From NCBI RefSeq assembly GCF_004127445.1, contig NZ_QEXM01000037.1, positions 62,001-126,000 of the forward strand: a DNA stretch of 64,000 nucleotides, read 5' to 3'. Each line of letters starts with the position of its first letter. Position 1 is the stretch's first letter. This DNA is from Streptomyces alfalfae (GTDB lineage: Bacteria; Actinomycetota; Actinomycetes; Streptomycetales; Streptomycetaceae). The notes under the pieces were generated by a model, which ran no database searches, was not told the DNA's origin, and saw only the letters and a program-made list of their open reading frames with translations. Below, piece after piece: positions 44,150 to 53,074 of the stretch. Made by a program: the position numbers and the translations under genes.

Positions 44150-45299
44150 CATCGCCGACGACCTGAACCGCTGGGTCGAGGAGGGCCGGGACTTCGCGGT
44201 CGCCACCGTCGTGAGCGTCGGCGGCAGCGCACCGCGCGGCCCCGGCGCCGCCATGGCCGTGGACGGCGACGGCACGGCCATCGGCTCGGTCTCGGGCGGC
44301 TGCGTGGAAGGGGCGGTGTACGACCTGTGCGTCACTGCCCTGGACGAGGGCGGGACCGTCGTCGAGCGGTTCGGCTACAGCGACGAGGACGCCTTCGCGA
44401 CCGGCCTGACCTGCGGCGGCGTCATCGACGTCCTGGTCACGCCGGTCCGGGCCGACGCCCCTGAGAGGGCGGTGTTCGCCGCCGCCCTCTCGGGGGCCGC
44501 CCGCGGCGGCGCCACCGCTCTGGCCCGCGTCATCGAGGGGCCGGCCGAACTGCTCGGCAGGCCCCTCGTGGTCCGCCCCGACGCGGCGCCCGAAGGCAGT
44601 CTCGGCGGCCACCCCGACCTGGACCGCACGGCGGTGGGGGAGACCCGGGCGCTGCTCGCGGCGGGCCGCACCGGGCAGTTCGTCGTCTCGGAGAGCGGAT
44701 CGCGCTGCGGGAGCGCCGTGACGGTCCTCGCGGAGTCCAGCGTGCCGCCGCCCCGGATGATCGTCTTCGGGGCCGTCGACTTCGCGGCGGCCCTGGTCCG
44801 CGTCGGGAAGTTCCTCGGCTACCACGTCACCGTGTGCGACGCCCGCCCGGTCTTCGCCACCCGCGTCCGCTTCCCCGAGGCGGACGACATCGTCGTCGAC
44901 TGGCCCCACCGCTACCTCGCGGACACCGCCACGGACGAGCGCACGGTCCTGTGCGTGCTCACCCACGACGCCAAGTTCGACGTCCCCCTGCTGGAAGCCG
45001 CGCTGCGGCTGCCCGTCGCGTTCGTCGGGGCCATGGGCTCCCGCCGCACCCACGAGGACCGTGACCGCAGGCTCCGCGAAGTCGGCCTCACCGAGGCGGA
45101 ACTGACGCGCCTTCACTCGCCCATCGGCCTCGACCTCGGCGCCCGCACGCCCGAGGAGACCGCGCTGTCCATCGCCGCGGAGATTGTCGCCGTCCGGCAG
45201 GGAGGAACGGGGCGTCCGCTGACCGGCTCCCGCACGCCGATCCACCCCGACGTGACCGTGGCGGCGGATCACCGAAGCCCGTCCCGCGCGCGAGCCTGA
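44142..45299 (+). CDS. XdhC-type molybdenum cofactor insertion factor
   Basis: A 385-residue chaperone that sulfurates and delivers the molybdenum cofactor to xanthine dehydrogenase-family enzymes. The N-terminal XdhC/CoxI domain shows ATVVSVGGSAPRGPGAAM and SVSGGCVEGAVYD. The C-terminal Rossmann part shows VFGAVDFAAALVRVGKFLGYHVTVCDARP and FVGAMGSRRTHEDR. A GTG start overlaps the catalytic subunit gene by eight bases. A long insert between the domains is typical of actinobacterial members. Confidence 0.9.
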   Translation: MLDIADDLNRWVEEGRDFAVATVVSVGGSAPRGPGAAMAVDGDGTAIGSVSGGCVEGAVYDLCVTALDEGGTVVERFGYSDEDAFATGLTCGGVIDVLVTPVRADAPERAVFAAALSGAARGGATALARVIEGPAELLGRPLVVRPDAAPEGSLGGHPDLDRTAVGETRALLAAGRTGQFVVSESGSRCGSAVTVLAESSVPPPRMIVFGAVDFAAALVRVGKFLGYHVTVCDARPVFATRVRFPEADDIVVDWPHRYLADTATDERTVLCVLTHDAKFDVPLLEAALRLPVAFVGAMGSRRTHEDRDRRLREVGLTEAELTRLHSPIGLDLGARTPEETALSIAAEIVAVRQGGTGRPLTGSRTPIHPDVTVAADHRSPSRARA

Positions 45300-45366
45300 A
45301 TGCGTACGGTGTAACCGTTCGGCCACACCGGGTAGCGGTGCGGCGGTGGCGCCACGGAGGGGGTGC

Positions 45367-46263
45367 GTGAGGATGGACACCGGTCCCGCCCTGCGTGCGG
45401 TGGGAGAGATGCGGCCCGGGGACCATCTCTTCCACGGGTACGCGACGGAGGAGGAACGCGAGGCGGTGCTCGCCGCGTTCCTCGTGGACGGCCTCGCGAG
45501 CGGCCACCGCGGACTGCTCCTGGCGCCCGCCCAGACGCCGCCCGGCCCCCTGGAAGGTCTCCGGGAGCGGCTGCGGCGCCAGGGCCACGACGTGGCCGAC
45601 GCGCTCGCCGACGGCCGGCTGCGGGTGAGGCGCCCGAGCGCGGACCCCCAGGACCTCGGTGAGCTGGTGTGCCGCGAGGCCGAGGGCACGGCCGCGGACG
45701 GCCTCCTCGGCCTGCGGGTGGCCTTGGAGGCCTCGCAGCGGGGCGACGGGGCGCCCGGAGGGCCCGGCGACGCCGAGAAGCTCCTCGGCCCCGCCTTCCA
45801 GGTGCTGCCCGTGATCGGCCTGTGCCAGTACGACCGCCTCGCCTTCGACGCGCGTGAACTGGCCGCCCTCGACGCCCCGCACCACGGCAGGGTCGTCGCC
45901 GACGACATCTGGCAGGACGAACTGCTGCGCATCACCCGGACGTTCGCCCCGCCGGGCCTGGCCCTGCGCGGCGAGGTGGACGACAGCAACCTCACCGCGG
46001 TCGCCCGCGCCCTGCGCGCCGAGACCCGGCGGGCCGCCGGACGGGCCGAGAACCCGCACCGCGCCCGCGTCGACCTGCGCGAGCTGACCTTCGCCGACGT
46101 CTGCGCGCTGCGGCTGTTCGTCTTCACCGGGCTGAGCCTCCACGCGCTGGGCGGCGGCATGGTCCTCGACGGCGTGGCCCCGCAGGTGCGCAGGGTCCTG
46201 CACGCCGCCGGCTGGGACCGCGTGCCCGGCCTCTCCTGGGGAGAGGAGCGTGAGGAGGCATGA
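45367..46263 (+). CDS. MEDS domain protein with STAS-like C-terminus
   Basis: A 298-residue protein starting at the GTG at 45367 behind GGAGGG. The N-terminal MEDS (DcmR-type sensory) domain begins with GDHLFHGYATEEEREAVLAAFLVDGLASGHRGLLLA and runs to about residue 180. The C-terminal region has the STAS-like pattern RVDLRELTFADVCALRLF, but lacks a serine at the phosphorylation position. It overlaps the next gene by ATGA, and that partner carries a MEDS domain fused to an ATPase. Together they look like a partner-switching pair with shared sensory input. Confidence 0.85.
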   Translation: MRMDTGPALRAVGEMRPGDHLFHGYATEEEREAVLAAFLVDGLASGHRGLLLAPAQTPPGPLEGLRERLRRQGHDVADALADGRLRVRRPSADPQDLGELVCREAEGTAADGLLGLRVALEASQRGDGAPGGPGDAEKLLGPAFQVLPVIGLCQYDRLAFDARELAALDAPHHGRVVADDIWQDELLRITRTFAPPGLALRGEVDDSNLTAVARALRAETRRAAGRAENPHRARVDLRELTFADVCALRLFVFTGLSLHALGGGMVLDGVAPQVRRVLHAAGWDRVPGLSWGEEREEA

Positions 46264-47228
46264 CGCGCCTCGGCTTCGTCCACCAGGCGCTGTCCTACGC
46301 CACGGACGACGGATTCGTCGCCGGCACGGCCGACTTCGTCAGGGACGGCCTCGCGGCGGACGACGCGGTGCTCGCCGTCGTCGCGGGCCACAACATCGCG
46401 CTCCTGCGGGACGCCCTCGGCAGCGCCGCGCGAGACGTGGAGTTCTTCGACGCCGTCGACTGGTACCACTACCCCTCCCGCACCCTCGGCAGGTACCACG
46501 CGTACTGCACCGCACGGGACGAGGGCGGCGCCCGCCGCGTCCGCGTCATCGGGGAACCGGTGTGGACGGGCCGCACGGCCGCCGAGACACGGGAGTGGAT
46601 CCGCTACGAGTCCGTGGTCAACGCCGCGTTCGCCCACTCGGGCCACTGGATCATCTGCCCCTACGACACCCGTGTGCTGCCCGCCGACGTGCTCGACACC
46701 GTGGGGCGCACCCACCCGGAGATGGCCTCGGGGGCCGCCGCGCCGGACGTCCGCGGCCCGTACGCGGACCCGGCCGACTTCTACGCCGAGCGCTCGGAAC
46801 TCGACCGCGTGTCGCCGGCCCCGCTCGCCGCCTCCGGCGCGCCCCGCACGGTCGCGTTCACGCGCGGGGACTCGGTGGCCGCACGCCTGGCCGTCGCCGA
46901 GTACGCCAGGCGGTGCGGCATGGCCGAGGACCGTGCGCGGGACATGGTCGCGGCCGTCCACGAGGCGGTGGTCAACGCCGTCCGGTTCGGGGGCGGCCGC
47001 GGGGTGCTGAGGGTGTTCAACGACTCGGACTGGGTGGTCTGCGAGGTCGCCGACGCCGGCGGCGGCACCGCCCCCGCCGTGCGGGACACCGGCTTCCTCG
47101 GCCGGGTCCCGCCCGACCCGCACGCCCCGAAGGGCCACGGCCTGTGGGTCGTACGGCAGTTGTGTGACCTGGTCACCGAGGACTTCGGGGCGGGCGGAGC
47201 GGTCCTGCGACTGCACTTCCGCCGCTGA
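46260..47228 (+). CDS. MEDS domain fused to anti-sigma-type HATPase
   Basis: A 322-residue protein. The N-terminal MEDS domain (HQALSYATDDGFVAGTADFVRDGLAADDAVLAVVA, broken here for length) is followed from about residue 195 by an RsbW-like kinase fold. The N-box is AAVHEAVVNAVRFGG, G1 is VADAGGG and G2 is KGHGLWVVRQLCD. The domain order differs from a histidine kinase, because no DHp domain is present. It is translationally coupled to the MEDS-STAS protein, so an antagonist/anti-sigma relationship is plausible. Which sigma factor is targeted is unknown. Confidence 0.87.
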   Translation: MTRLGFVHQALSYATDDGFVAGTADFVRDGLAADDAVLAVVAGHNIALLRDALGSAARDVEFFDAVDWYHYPSRTLGRYHAYCTARDEGGARRVRVIGEPVWTGRTAAETREWIRYESVVNAAFAHSGHWIICPYDTRVLPADVLDTVGRTHPEMASGAAAPDVRGPYADPADFYAERSELDRVSPAPLAASGAPRTVAFTRGDSVAARLAVAEYARRCGMAEDRARDMVAAVHEAVVNAVRFGGGRGVLRVFNDSDWVVCEVADAGGGTAPAVRDTGFLGRVPPDPHAPKGHGLWVVRQLCDLVTEDFGAGGAVLRLHFRR

Positions 47229-47250
47229 GGGCTCTTGCGGGGCGTGCCAT

Positions 47251-48807
47251 TCAGGAGCCGGGCAGCTCCCTGCGCTCCAGGGGGCGGGTCGCGGGTCCTT
47301 GCAGCACCGAGCCGTCGGTGGCGAAGCGGGAGCCGTGGCAGGGGCACTCCCACGTGGTCTCCGCCTCGTTGAAGGCGACCAGGCAGCCGAGGTGGGTGCA
47401 GCGCGCGGAGACGGCGTGCAGCGCGCCGTCCTCGTCACGGTGGACCGCGCAGCGGCTCCCCTCGACCCGCACCACCGCTCCCGAACCGGCGGGGATCTCG
47501 TCCACGGAGTCCACGTGGGAGGACTTGAGGCGGTCCCCGACGAAGTGCTTCGCCACCTCCGCCTGCTGGCCGAGCAGCGCCGGAGCCTCCCGCACGGTGC
47601 TCAGCAGCCGGCGCGGGTCGTACAGGTCGGACCAGGGGGACTTCTCCCCGTCGATCAGCCCGGAGAGGAGCGTGCCCGCCATGACGCCGCCGCTCATGCC
47701 CCAGCCGCCGAACCCCGTGGCCACGTACGTGTTGCGGGCACCGGGGTGGAAGGGGCCCACCATGGGCACGCCGTCGGTGACGGAGTTGTCCTGAGCGGCC
47801 CAGCGGTAGACCGTCCCGCCGACGTCGAAGCGCTCCCGCATCCACGCGTCCAGGGCCCGGAACCCGGCCGCGGCGTCGCCGGTGCCGGGCGTGAAGCCCT
47901 CACCCGTCACGATCAGCAGCCGCCCGCCGTCCCCGTACGGAGCGGTGCGCACCGAACGCTTGCCCTCGTCCTGGGTGATGTACATGCCCCGCGGGTCCCG
48001 CCCCGCGGCCAGCGGCGCGGCGACGACGAGTTCCCGGTTGGCGGAGAGGCGGGCGAAGAGCAGCGCCCGGTCGAAGACGGGGTAGTGGGTCGCGACGACG
48101 ACCGCCTTCGCGGTGACCGTGTGCCCCGACTCGGCCGTCACCCGGCAGGGGGCGCCCTCTTCCAGGCCGGTCACCCGGGTGCGCTCGTGGACGACCCCGC
48201 CCCGCGCGCGCAGGTCCTCGGCGAGCGCGAGCAGGTACTCGCGGGGATGGAACTGCGCCTGGTCCGCCACCCGCACCGCGCCCGCGACGTCGAAGGGCAG
48301 GCCGGTGGCCTCGGTGTACTCCGCCGGAAGACCGGCCTCCGCGGCGGCGGCGGCCTCGGCCCGCAGCTCGTCCCTCCGCTCGGGGAGGACGGTGTACGTG
48401 TACGCGGGCGCCCGTTCGAGACGGCAGTCCACGCCGATCTCGGTGCTGATGGCGGCCACCCGCTCCACCGCCTCCTGCTGCGACCGCGCGTACAGACGGG
48501 CGGCCTCGGGCCCCCGGGTGCTGCGGAGCTGCTCGTAGACGAGGGAGTGCAGCGAGGACAGCTTCGCGGTGGTGTAGCCGGTCACCCCGGCGGCGACGCG
48601 GTCGGCTTCCAGGACGGCCACGGTCCGGCCCCTGCGGGCCGCCTCCCACGCCGTGCTGAGCCCCGCGATGCCGCCGCCGACCACGGCGACGTCCACCTCG
48701 ATGTCCTCGGCCAGGGGCGCGTAGGACGTCGCCGGGGTGGTGTCCATCCAGTACGACTCGGGGCGGCCCGGCAGTGGACCGGCCGGAGTGGGGGGCGAGC
48801 CAGACAT
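47251..48807 (-). CDS. FAD-dependent oxidoreductase with C-terminal Rieske domain
   Basis: A 518-residue protein of the DAO/FAD-dependent oxidoreductase fold. The FAD motif VAVVGGGIAGLSTAWEAARRG is near residue 40, with catalytic-domain segments VTGYTTAKLSSLHSLVYEQL and VATGFGGWGMSGGVMAG. The C-terminal Rieske domain has the 2Fe-2S ligands CTHLGC and CPCHGSRF. Similar proteins exist widely in actinobacteria without known substrate. It lies 38 bases downstream of the CocE/NonD hydrolase on the same strand, so the ATP-grasp, hydrolase and Rieske genes may form one operon. Confidence 0.88.
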   Translation of the reverse strand: MSGSPPTPAGPLPGRPESYWMDTTPATSYAPLAEDIEVDVAVVGGGIAGLSTAWEAARRGRTVAVLEADRVAAGVTGYTTAKLSSLHSLVYEQLRSTRGPEAARLYARSQQEAVERVAAISTEIGVDCRLERAPAYTYTVLPERRDELRAEAAAAAEAGLPAEYTEATGLPFDVAGAVRVADQAQFHPREYLLALAEDLRARGGVVHERTRVTGLEEGAPCRVTAESGHTVTAKAVVVATHYPVFDRALLFARLSANRELVVAAPLAAGRDPRGMYITQDEGKRSVRTAPYGDGGRLLIVTGEGFTPGTGDAAAGFRALDAWMRERFDVGGTVYRWAAQDNSVTDGVPMVGPFHPGARNTYVATGFGGWGMSGGVMAGTLLSGLIDGEKSPWSDLYDPRRLLSTVREAPALLGQQAEVAKHFVGDRLKSSHVDSVDEIPAGSGAVVRVEGSRCAVHRDEDGALHAVSARCTHLGCLVAFNEAETTWECPCHGSRFATDGSVLQGPATRPLERRELPGS

Positions 48808-48845
48808 GGGGATCTCCTTGGTGTCGGGGGTTCTCGGGGGCTCCG

Positions 48846-50882
48846 TCAGAGCCAGTCGCGGGGCACTGTCTCGTTCCATGTGCGGGAGAAGACGCGCCGC
48901 TCGCCCTCGTAGCCGTCGAGCGTGGCGTCGACGAGGAAGTCGTCCTCGTCGCACCGCAGCACCGTGCGGGTCTCCACGCGCACGTCCCAGTCGTCCCGCT
49001 TGAACGTCATCGTCCAGGCCGACTCGCCGCCCACCGAGGTGAAGTCCTCCCCGGTGGAGGTGTACCGCTCGAAGGCGCGGCAGCCGACGTCGAGGCCGAT
49101 CTCCTCGAAGCGCACGGTGCCCCGGTCCTTCACGATCTCCAGGGCGGAGTCGTAGGTGACCAGGTCGCGCCGGACCTCCCAGCGCTGGTCCGGCGGCGTC
49201 AGCCGGGTCGTGGCCAGCGGCTCCGCGCCCTCCGGCTCCTCGAAGGGGCGCTGCGGCGCGTTGTCGGGCTCGGCGACGGGGCGCACCGGCAGCCGCAGCG
49301 CGCTGGTGCCCTCGTACACGCTGAGCAGGACGGGGCGGGGCGGCGGCCAGGCCAGCGGCCAGTACGACGTGGACAGGGACAGGCGGATGCGGTGGCCGGG
49401 CGGGAACGACTGGGCCACGCCGTTGAGCTGGAGCGTCGCGCGGTAGCGCTTTCCGGGCTCCAGCGGTTCGGGCTCGCCGGTGCCGTCCCTGCGGGTCAGG
49501 TTGAGCACGCCGTACGTCACGCGCGTGGTCCGGCCGTCGGGGGCGACGTCGGAGAGGCGGGCGGCGACCGTGGCCACCGGCTCGCTGACGGACAGGTCGA
49601 GGTCGACGGAGGGCGAGCCGAGGATCTCCACCGCCTCGGTCAGTTCGGGCGAGTCGAAGACCAGCGAGCCGCCGTCCTCCTCCCGCTGGTCGTAGGGGAG
49701 GTCGGGCGGCGCGTTGTAGGAGGCCCACTTCCCGGCGAACTGGCCGACCGACAGCGGTGACTGCACGGTCATGGCCGCGCCGGGCTCCGCCGGTTCCGGC
49801 ACCTCGCCCTGCCGGGCGATGCGGTGGCGCAGCAGGGGGTGGGAGATCTCCTTGATGTGCGGCGAGGGCCACTCCGGTTCGCCGACCCAGCGTCCCGGGC
49901 GCTCCTCGTAGGAGGTCGAGGGCGGCACGCTGTCCTGCATCCAGGCCCGCAGCATGGGGCCCTCCATGACGCCGTTGTCCTCGCCCTTGAGCCAGTGGTC
50001 CCACCAGCGGACCACCTCCTGGAGGTAGCCGATGGCGGGGCCCGGCTCGCCCAGGTGCGGATACTTGTGCGACCAGGGGCCGACGAGGCCCTTGCGCGGC
50101 ACGTCGAGGTTGCCGAGCAGCCGGGTCACGGCGTTGGAGTAGCCGTCGGCCCAGCCGCTGGAGGCGAGGACGGGGCAGCGTACGTCCCGGTAGTTCTCGC
50201 AGACCGAGGCGTGCTTCCAGTACGCGTCGCGGCGCTGGTGACGCAGCCATTCGAGGACCCAGGGGCGGGTGCCCTCCATGCGCTCGTGCCACATGTCGCG
50301 CCAGCGGTCGCCGACCACGGCCGGGTCGGGCGGGCAGGTGCCGTAGGCGAACATGGTGCCGGCCTCGGCGAGGTTGTCGGACAGCATCGCGCCGCCCATG
50401 TAGTGCATGTCGTCGGCGTACCGGTCGTCCGTGAACGAGGAGATCACGATCGCCTTCAGGTTCGGCGGCCGACGGGCGGCGACCTGGAGCGCGGCGAACG
50501 CACCCCAGGAGATGCCCATCATCCCGGTGGACCCGTCGCACCAGGGCTGCTCCGCCAGCCAGGCGAGCACCTCCTCGGCGTCGGCCTGCTCCTGCTCCAG
50601 GTACTCGTCCTTGAGCACACCTTCGGACTCTCCCGTGCCGCGCACGTCCACGCGCACGCACGCGTAGCCGTGTCCCGCGATGTAGGGGTGGTGGATCGAG
50701 TCGCGCACGGAACTCAGATCACGCTTGCGGTACGGGATGTACTCCAGGACGGCCGGGACGGGCGCGTCGTCCGAGGACGTCGGGCGCCAGACGCGCGCCG
50801 ACAGACGGGTGCCGTCGGACATCGGGACGACGACGTGTTCTTCCTCTTTGGTCGCGTACGGGAGATTGCCCACGTAACGCAT
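48846..50882 (-). CDS. CocE/NonD family hydrolase
   Basis: A 678-residue serine hydrolase of the X-Pro dipeptidyl-peptidase S15/CocE type. Nucleophile elbow GMMGISWGAFAAL, catalytic aspartate region GWADGYSNAV, and histidine region GPWSHKYPH are visible. The C-terminal jelly-roll domain (VTYGVLNLTRRDG, FPPGHRIRLSLSTSYWPL) is typical. CocE-like enzymes cleave esters or amides at acyl bonds. Start MRYVGNLPYATKEEE at 50882 has a GAGAGGATGG site upstream; a longer frame is composed of shadow. An ATP-grasp gene ends 86 bases upstream on the same strand. Confidence 0.9.
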   Translation of the reverse strand: MRYVGNLPYATKEEEHVVVPMSDGTRLSARVWRPTSSDDAPVPAVLEYIPYRKRDLSSVRDSIHHPYIAGHGYACVRVDVRGTGESEGVLKDEYLEQEQADAEEVLAWLAEQPWCDGSTGMMGISWGAFAALQVAARRPPNLKAIVISSFTDDRYADDMHYMGGAMLSDNLAEAGTMFAYGTCPPDPAVVGDRWRDMWHERMEGTRPWVLEWLRHQRRDAYWKHASVCENYRDVRCPVLASSGWADGYSNAVTRLLGNLDVPRKGLVGPWSHKYPHLGEPGPAIGYLQEVVRWWDHWLKGEDNGVMEGPMLRAWMQDSVPPSTSYEERPGRWVGEPEWPSPHIKEISHPLLRHRIARQGEVPEPAEPGAAMTVQSPLSVGQFAGKWASYNAPPDLPYDQREEDGGSLVFDSPELTEAVEILGSPSVDLDLSVSEPVATVAARLSDVAPDGRTTRVTYGVLNLTRRDGTGEPEPLEPGKRYRATLQLNGVAQSFPPGHRIRLSLSTSYWPLAWPPPRPVLLSVYEGTSALRLPVRPVAEPDNAPQRPFEEPEGAEPLATTRLTPPDQRWEVRRDLVTYDSALEIVKDRGTVRFEEIGLDVGCRAFERYTSTGEDFTSVGGESAWTMTFKRDDWDVRVETRTVLRCDEDDFLVDATLDGYEGERRVFSRTWNETVPRDWL

Positions 50883-50942
50883 GTGGCCGTGCCATCCTCT
50901 CGGTCGACTGTTCCGCCGGGTCCGGCGGTTCGTGCTGCTGCG

Positions 50943-50980
50943 GCGTCGGTCTGTCGGTCGTTGGTCCGTCAGTCGTTGGT
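50943..50980. repeat. 15-base tandem repeat spanning the ATP-grasp stop codon
   Basis: On the minus strand the units ACCAACGACTGACGG and ACCAACGACCGACAG are followed by a partial ACCGACGC. The first unit contains the last codons and the TGA stop of the ATP-grasp gene. Confidence 0.75.
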
Positions 50981-52282
50981 GAGGTCGCGCCCGCCCGGCT
51001 CCGTCTCGTCGAAGGTGAGGCCGAGGGCCGCGACGCACCGGTCGTACTTGCTCCGTAGCTCCTCCTCACTGTCGCCCCCGGTGGAGATGTGGGCGAGTTC
51101 AAAGCTGTAGCTGTCCTGGTGGCCGCCGTCGGAGAGCCGCTGGCCCTCCTCGACCAGGACCTCGATGCGCACGTCCCCGATCTCGCGCTCGATGCGGTCG
51201 ATCTCCTCACGGGTGGGCACGTCGTGCACCACGCCGTCGGAGAACCAGCGGTAGTACCACTTCGCGGAGGTCGCGCACGGGCCCTTGCCGTGCGGGAAGG
51301 CGGGGTCCTCGTCGAAGGCGAGGCTGACCATGCAGTGGTGGTTGGGGACGCCGTCCACGAACGCGAAGAGCTCGGCGTGGGCCTGCGAGTGCCGCGGGTT
51401 GATCTCCAAGAGGTTCAGCTCGTCGTTGCCCGGGTCGTAGAAGTACTCGATGCTGAAGGTCGCGGAGTCCATCCCGATCTGCCGTATCACCCGCTCGGAG
51501 ACGTCGTGCAGACGGCGCACCACCGGCTCCGGCAGCGTGGAGGGGTACTGGTGGCGGAGGAAGCAGGAGGAGTCCGGATAGTTGATGGAGTCGAGGACGC
51601 CGTAGACGGTGACCTCACCCCGGTGGACGTAACCCTCCACGGCGACCTGGATGCCGGAGAGCGCCTCCTCGGCGAGGCAGACCTGCGCGCCGACGCCCGC
51701 CATCTCCTCGGGGACCTCGACGCGGTCCATGATGTGCTCGAACGGCCGGCCGACCAGGCCGATCCCGTCCTTGATCTTGGCCACGGCCGCCCGGAACTCG
51801 TCCGGGTCCCGGACGCTGTAGGCCAGCTTCGAGGAGTACGAGAGCGCCGGCTTGAGCCACATGGGGTAGCGCACGCCCTCCGGGGGTCGCGGGTCCGCCG
51901 CCTCCAGGTCCACCCGGCCGAAGCGCGGGTGCTCGTCGATCACCTTCTGCTGTTCGAGACGGCTCCAGTACTTGTGCTCGCACTTGACGACCGACTCCAG
52001 GCTGGTGCTGCGGGTGCCGTAGCGGTCGCCGAGCATGGCCACCAGCGTGCTGACGGGAAAGTCCCAGTAGCCGACGATCGCGTCGATGTTGCCGTCGAAG
52101 GCGTCGAGGATCTTCTCCGCCTTGGCCATGAGGTCCGGTACGGAGACCTCGCCGCCCTGCAGCTCCTCGATCGTGAGCAGCGGGTGGAACCGATAGTCCG
52201 CCGCGTCCGGTATGTCCCTCATCGCCGGCAGGTTCGCCTCGTCCAGTCCGATGACGAAGACGTTCTTCTGGCGCGCTGACAC
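50969..52282 (-). CDS. ATP-grasp domain protein
   Basis: A 437-residue protein starting at a GTG (52282) with an AAGGAG site six bases away. The ATP-grasp ligase fold is shown by the central ATP-binding segments (MWLKPALSYSSKLAYSV, lysine and hydrophobic strand), VAVEGYVHRGEVTVYGVLD and LLEINPRHSQAHAELF with the ExN metal ligands. Most members of this superfamily form amide, ester or thioester bonds via acyl phosphates; the closest description I recall is biotin-carboxylase-like ligases of unknown substrate. It is followed by CocE/NonD and FAD/Rieske genes in the same orientation. Confidence 0.85.
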   Translation of the reverse strand: MSARQKNVFVIGLDEANLPAMRDIPDAADYRFHPLLTIEELQGGEVSVPDLMAKAEKILDAFDGNIDAIVGYWDFPVSTLVAMLGDRYGTRSTSLESVVKCEHKYWSRLEQQKVIDEHPRFGRVDLEAADPRPPEGVRYPMWLKPALSYSSKLAYSVRDPDEFRAAVAKIKDGIGLVGRPFEHIMDRVEVPEEMAGVGAQVCLAEEALSGIQVAVEGYVHRGEVTVYGVLDSINYPDSSCFLRHQYPSTLPEPVVRRLHDVSERVIRQIGMDSATFSIEYFYDPGNDELNLLEINPRHSQAHAELFAFVDGVPNHHCMVSLAFDEDPAFPHGKGPCATSAKWYYRWFSDGVVHDVPTREEIDRIEREIGDVRIEVLVEEGQRLSDGGHQDSYSFELAHISTGGDSEEELRSKYDRCVAALGLTFDETEPGGRDLTND

Positions 52283-52390
52283 AAATGCTCCTTCGCTAGA
52301 CGGCGTCAAGGCGGCTGAGTACCCGCAGGCCGTCGGCGCACACGTCGGCCATCCTGGGTAAGCGGAATCCATCCGACCGGAAGGAGCACC

Positions 52391-53047
52391 ATGACCGCCC
52401 GAGGCGACGGACCACGTGACGGGGGAAAGGCCCTGGTCAAAGCGCTTCTCGACGCCGAGGGCCGCACCTACGCCGAGGAGGCCGGCATCCGGCTGCGGGA
52501 CACGCCACAGCCGCTGTACGAGCTGCTGGTCCTCGCCGTCCTGCTGAGCGCGCCGATCCGCGGCAGTGCGGCGGTGGGCGCGGCCAGGGAGCTGTTCGAC
52601 GCCGGGATGCGCGATCCCCGGCGCATGGCGGGGGCCACCTGGCAGGAACGCGTCGACGCGCTGGGCCGGGGCGGCTACCGGCGCTACGACGAGAGCACCG
52701 CCACGCGGCTCGGCGACGGCGCGCGGCTCGTCCAGCGGGACTACGGCGGCGATCTGCGCCGGATGCGGGACGAGGCGGGCGGCGACGCGCAGGCGCTGGC
52801 CAAGAGCCTGCAGAAGGTGCCGGGGCTCGGCCCGACGGGCGCCGCCATCTTCCTGCGCGAGGTACAGCGGGTGTGGCCGGGGGTGGGGCCCTACTTCGGT
52901 GACAAGGCCCTGGACGGGGCGCGGCGGCTCGGGCTCCCGGACGACCCGGACGAGCTGCTGCGGCTCGCGGGGAAGGCGGAGCCCGCGGTCCTCTCGGCCG
53001 CGCTGGTCAGGGCGTCCTTGGACAAGCGCACGGCGGACGACCTGTGA
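52391..53047 (+). CDS. HhH-GPD-like endonuclease
   Basis: A 218-residue helical protein with an excellent GGAAGGAG site before the ATG at 52391. The helix-hairpin-helix motif KVPGLGPTGAAIF (about 146-158) and overall fold suggest an endonuclease III/DNA glycosylase relative. The expected catalytic aspartate following the HhH, as in FPVDTHV-type motifs, is not obvious; GPYFGDKAL lies at the equivalent place. A base excision role is therefore uncertain. It is divergent from the ATP-grasp gene and convergent with the VWA gene. Confidence 0.75.
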   Translation: MTARGDGPRDGGKALVKALLDAEGRTYAEEAGIRLRDTPQPLYELLVLAVLLSAPIRGSAAVGAARELFDAGMRDPRRMAGATWQERVDALGRGGYRRYDESTATRLGDGARLVQRDYGGDLRRMRDEAGGDAQALAKSLQKVPGLGPTGAAIFLREVQRVWPGVGPYFGDKALDGARRLGLPDDPDELLRLAGKAEPAVLSAALVRASLDKRTADDL

Positions 53048-53074
53048 GGTGGCCGGCCGAGGCGGCCGGCCGGT

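Noticed and set aside
44010..47438. A 1142-residue minus-strand open frame
   Set aside because: It lies opposite XdhC and the two MEDS proteins, whose motifs and ATGA overlaps fit the plus strand. Arg/Ala/Pro-rich composition marks it as a shadow.
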